The position numbers were made by a program, and so were the translations under genes. The notes under the pieces are model-generated. The model searched no databases. It saw only the letters and a list, made by a program, of their open reading frames with translations, and was not told the DNA's origin. Below, one piece after another: positions 4,682-5,800 of a DNA stretch of 5,800 bases. The DNA comes from CAUTVF01 sp963541805 (GTDB lineage: Bacteria; Pseudomonadota; Alphaproteobacteria; Rs-D84; CASDRH01), in assembly GCA_963541805.1 (NCBI GenBank), contig CAUTVF010000059.1, positions 1-5,800 on the forward strand, read 5' to 3'. Numbering within the stretch: the stretch's first letter is position 1; each line of letters opens with the position of its first letter.

Positions 4682-5215
4682 CTACATCCATATTCCACTT
4701 TCAAGTTCAACAGACTCTGGACTATCGGAAACATGAACCAAATTTTGTAATGCTCTTTTTTCTAGTGCAGATATCTTTGGATTATCGAAACCGTATTTAC
4801 CACGAATACTCCCCATATCTGCATCAACTGGAATTGTTTTACCTGCAATCTTACGCGCCAAATTTATCGCATCATAACCATAAAAAACAATCGCAATCAT
4901 AGAACCAGACATTAAATAATCAACCAATCTCTCTTTGATAACCAAGCCAATTGCCTTCGCCGAACAATCAGAAAAGAAATCTGATGGATTTAAATTATTT
5001 TCTTTATAAAAATGCAATGATTTATTACCAACACTTGTCAACCATTCATCATTACTTGGATAATGCTGTGTTGCTTGTTCGCGAGTGGCATTAACATATT
5101 TAATATTCACAATTTCCAAACCAGCATTTTCGAACATAGATATAATTTTACCACTTAACCCACGTTTAACTGCATCTGGTTTTAACATAACAAATACTTT
5201 TTCCTTTATATCCAT
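4682..5215 (-). CDS. ndk: Nucleoside diphosphate kinase, long form with insertions
   Basis: NDK moves the gamma phosphate of ATP onto nucleoside diphosphates through a phosphohistidine, balancing NTP and dNTP pools in the cytosol. The protein has 177 residues against about 140 in ordinary bacterial enzymes. Active-site residues are in place: Lys12 (LKPDAVKRG), Tyr52, Arg121, Thr127 (AGKTIP), Arg138 (GSIRGKY), Asn158 and catalytic His161 in NLVHVSDS. The extra length lies mainly between Tyr52 and the SGSMIAIV strand (residues 53-102, about 30 more than usual), plus about ten residues between Arg138 and His161. From memory, the HYP..DEW..SVG.K insert and the K-I-S-A-L-E-K-R-A segment match the long NDKs frequent in Patescibacteria and some archaea. 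The start has AAAGGAG seven bases upstream. It lies 70 bases after typA and one base before tRNA-Ser on the same strand. Confidence 0.93.
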   Translation of the reverse strand: MDIKEKVFVMLKPDAVKRGLSGKIISMFENAGLEIVNIKYVNATREQATQHYPSNDEWLTSVGNKSLHFYKENNLNPSDFFSDCSAKAIGLVIKERLVDYLMSGSMIAIVFYGYDAINLARKIAGKTIPVDADMGSIRGKYGFDNPKISALEKRALQNLVHVSDSPESVELESGIWM

Positions 5216-5260
5216 GTCCTTGCTCCTTTAATAATATATCGTTCGCATAAGGATAAAATT

Positions 5261-5275
5261 TATAATTAAATTATA
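5261..5275. repeat. AT-only inverted repeat between typA and ndk
   Basis: TATAAT-TAA-ATTATA forms a six-bp all-AT stem about ten bases after the typA stop codon. It could be a very weak terminator or stabilising 3' end for typA mRNA, but such repeats arise easily by chance in DNA this AT-rich. The 70-base gap contains no convincing promoter for ndk. Confidence 0.2.
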
Positions 5276-5285
5276 CAATATATTT

Positions 5286-5800
5286 TTATTTTCCTCTACC
5301 CAACATCTTTTTACGAACATTATAGTTTAATTCTTTTTTCCTTATTCGTATAACTTTTGGAGTCACTTCAACAATCTCATCATCTTTTATATATGACAAT
5401 GCCTCCTCTAATGACATTTTACGTGGAGGAGTTAATAATATTTTTTCATCACTACCTGCAGCACGAATATTGGTTAACTGTTTACCCTTTACTGGATTTA
5501 CTTCTAAATCAGTTGCAAGTGAATTTTCACCAATTATCATACCACTATAAACATCAATTCCTGGATCTATAAATAATGTTCCGCGTGGTTGCAAATTAAA
5601 TAAAGCGTATGCATTTGATTTACCTTGCTCCATAGATACCAAAACCCCATTTCTATAGCTTTCAATTGTGCCTTTATATTCCATATATGAATGAAATATT
5701 CTATTCATAAAACCAGTCCCTTTTGTATCCGTCCTGAATTCTGATAAATATCCAATTAAACCACGTGATGGGGCAATAAACGTCAATCTCATCTTTCCAC
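5286..5800 (-). CDS. typA: GTP-binding protein TypA/BipA, C-terminal part (cut by the window edge)
   Basis: TypA/BipA is a ribosome-associated translational GTPase needed for ribosome assembly and growth under stress or cold. Only the last 170 or so residues are visible; the reading frame is open through position 5800, so the ATG at 5792 is internal and not the start. The part seen covers the end of the EF-G-V-like domain (SRGLIGY, then TDTKGTGFMNRIF) and the BipA-specific C-terminal domain (RNGVLVSMEQGK, YALFNLQPRGTLF, VYSGMIIGE, DLEVNPVKGKQLTNIRAAGSD, LTPPRKMSLEEALSYI, VEVTPKVIRIRKKEL). The GTPase domain lies beyond the right edge. The sequence reads most like proteobacterial, and especially alphaproteobacterial, TypA. 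It is upstream of ndk on the same strand. Confidence 0.95.
   Translation of the reverse strand, partial: GKMRLTFIAPSRGLIGYLSEFRTDTKGTGFMNRIFHSYMEYKGTIESYRNGVLVSMEQGKSNAYALFNLQPRGTLFIDPGIDVYSGMIIGENSLATDLEVNPVKGKQLTNIRAAGSDEKILLTPPRKMSLEEALSYIKDDEIVEVTPKVIRIRKKELNYNVRKKMLGRGK

Noticed and set aside
5357..5572. Plus-strand open frame of 71 codons opposite typA
   Set aside because: It is antisense to a highly conserved part of TypA, with no ribosome binding site.

Overview
This is an AT-rich bacterial chromosomal segment of housekeeping and small accessory genes, with five tRNA genes on both strands. The organism is most likely a fermentative, host-associated relative of the Alphaproteobacteria. 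The evidence is the elongator tRNA-Met sequence, the C-terminus of TypA/BipA (an LTPPRKM-type motif and a VEVTPK..R.RKK ending), an acetate kinase, and a lipoprotein with a normal lipobox, which implies a cell envelope with periplasm. This placement is inferred from memory of these families and is only moderately secure.

Left part (1-1075). Position 1 carries the ribosome binding site and a likely promoter of a minus-strand gene lying just outside the window. Next is a flavodoxin-like gene on the minus strand (88-620). Its signal peptide and its flavodoxin domain are in different frames, separated by one missing A in an A6 run. A minus-strand tRNA-Thr(TGT) and tRNA-Met(CAT) pair follows, with a near-consensus promoter.

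Middle part (1076-3986). A full-length acetate kinase (ackA, minus) faces away from a plus-strand tRNA with anticodon CAT that is probably tRNA-Ile2. The encoded CCA of that tRNA touches the stop codon of a convergent, single-domain alkyltransferase (MGMT/Ogt-type, PCHR motif intact). A plus-strand tRNA-Pro(TGG) follows, with a perfect 14-bp palindrome in front of it and a GC-rich hairpin overlapping its 3' end. A ten-helix membrane protein of the drug/metabolite transporter (EamA-like) type runs on the minus strand.

Right part (3987-5800). A 209-bp divergent intergenic region holds recognisable promoters for the transporter and for a small Cys-containing lipoprotein of unknown function. The remainder is a minus-strand block transcribed in the order typA (3' part only, cut by the window edge), ndk, tRNA-Ser(CGA). 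The NDK is an unusually long form with an inserted segment, and the tRNA begins one base after the ndk stop codon.

No mobile element, CRISPR array, toxin-antitoxin pair or defence system is visible. The most notable points are the frameshifted exported flavodoxin, the long-form NDK, the unusually tight tRNA-CDS junctions, and the orphan lipoprotein with an inverted repeat inside its promoter. I do not see a new multi-gene system here.
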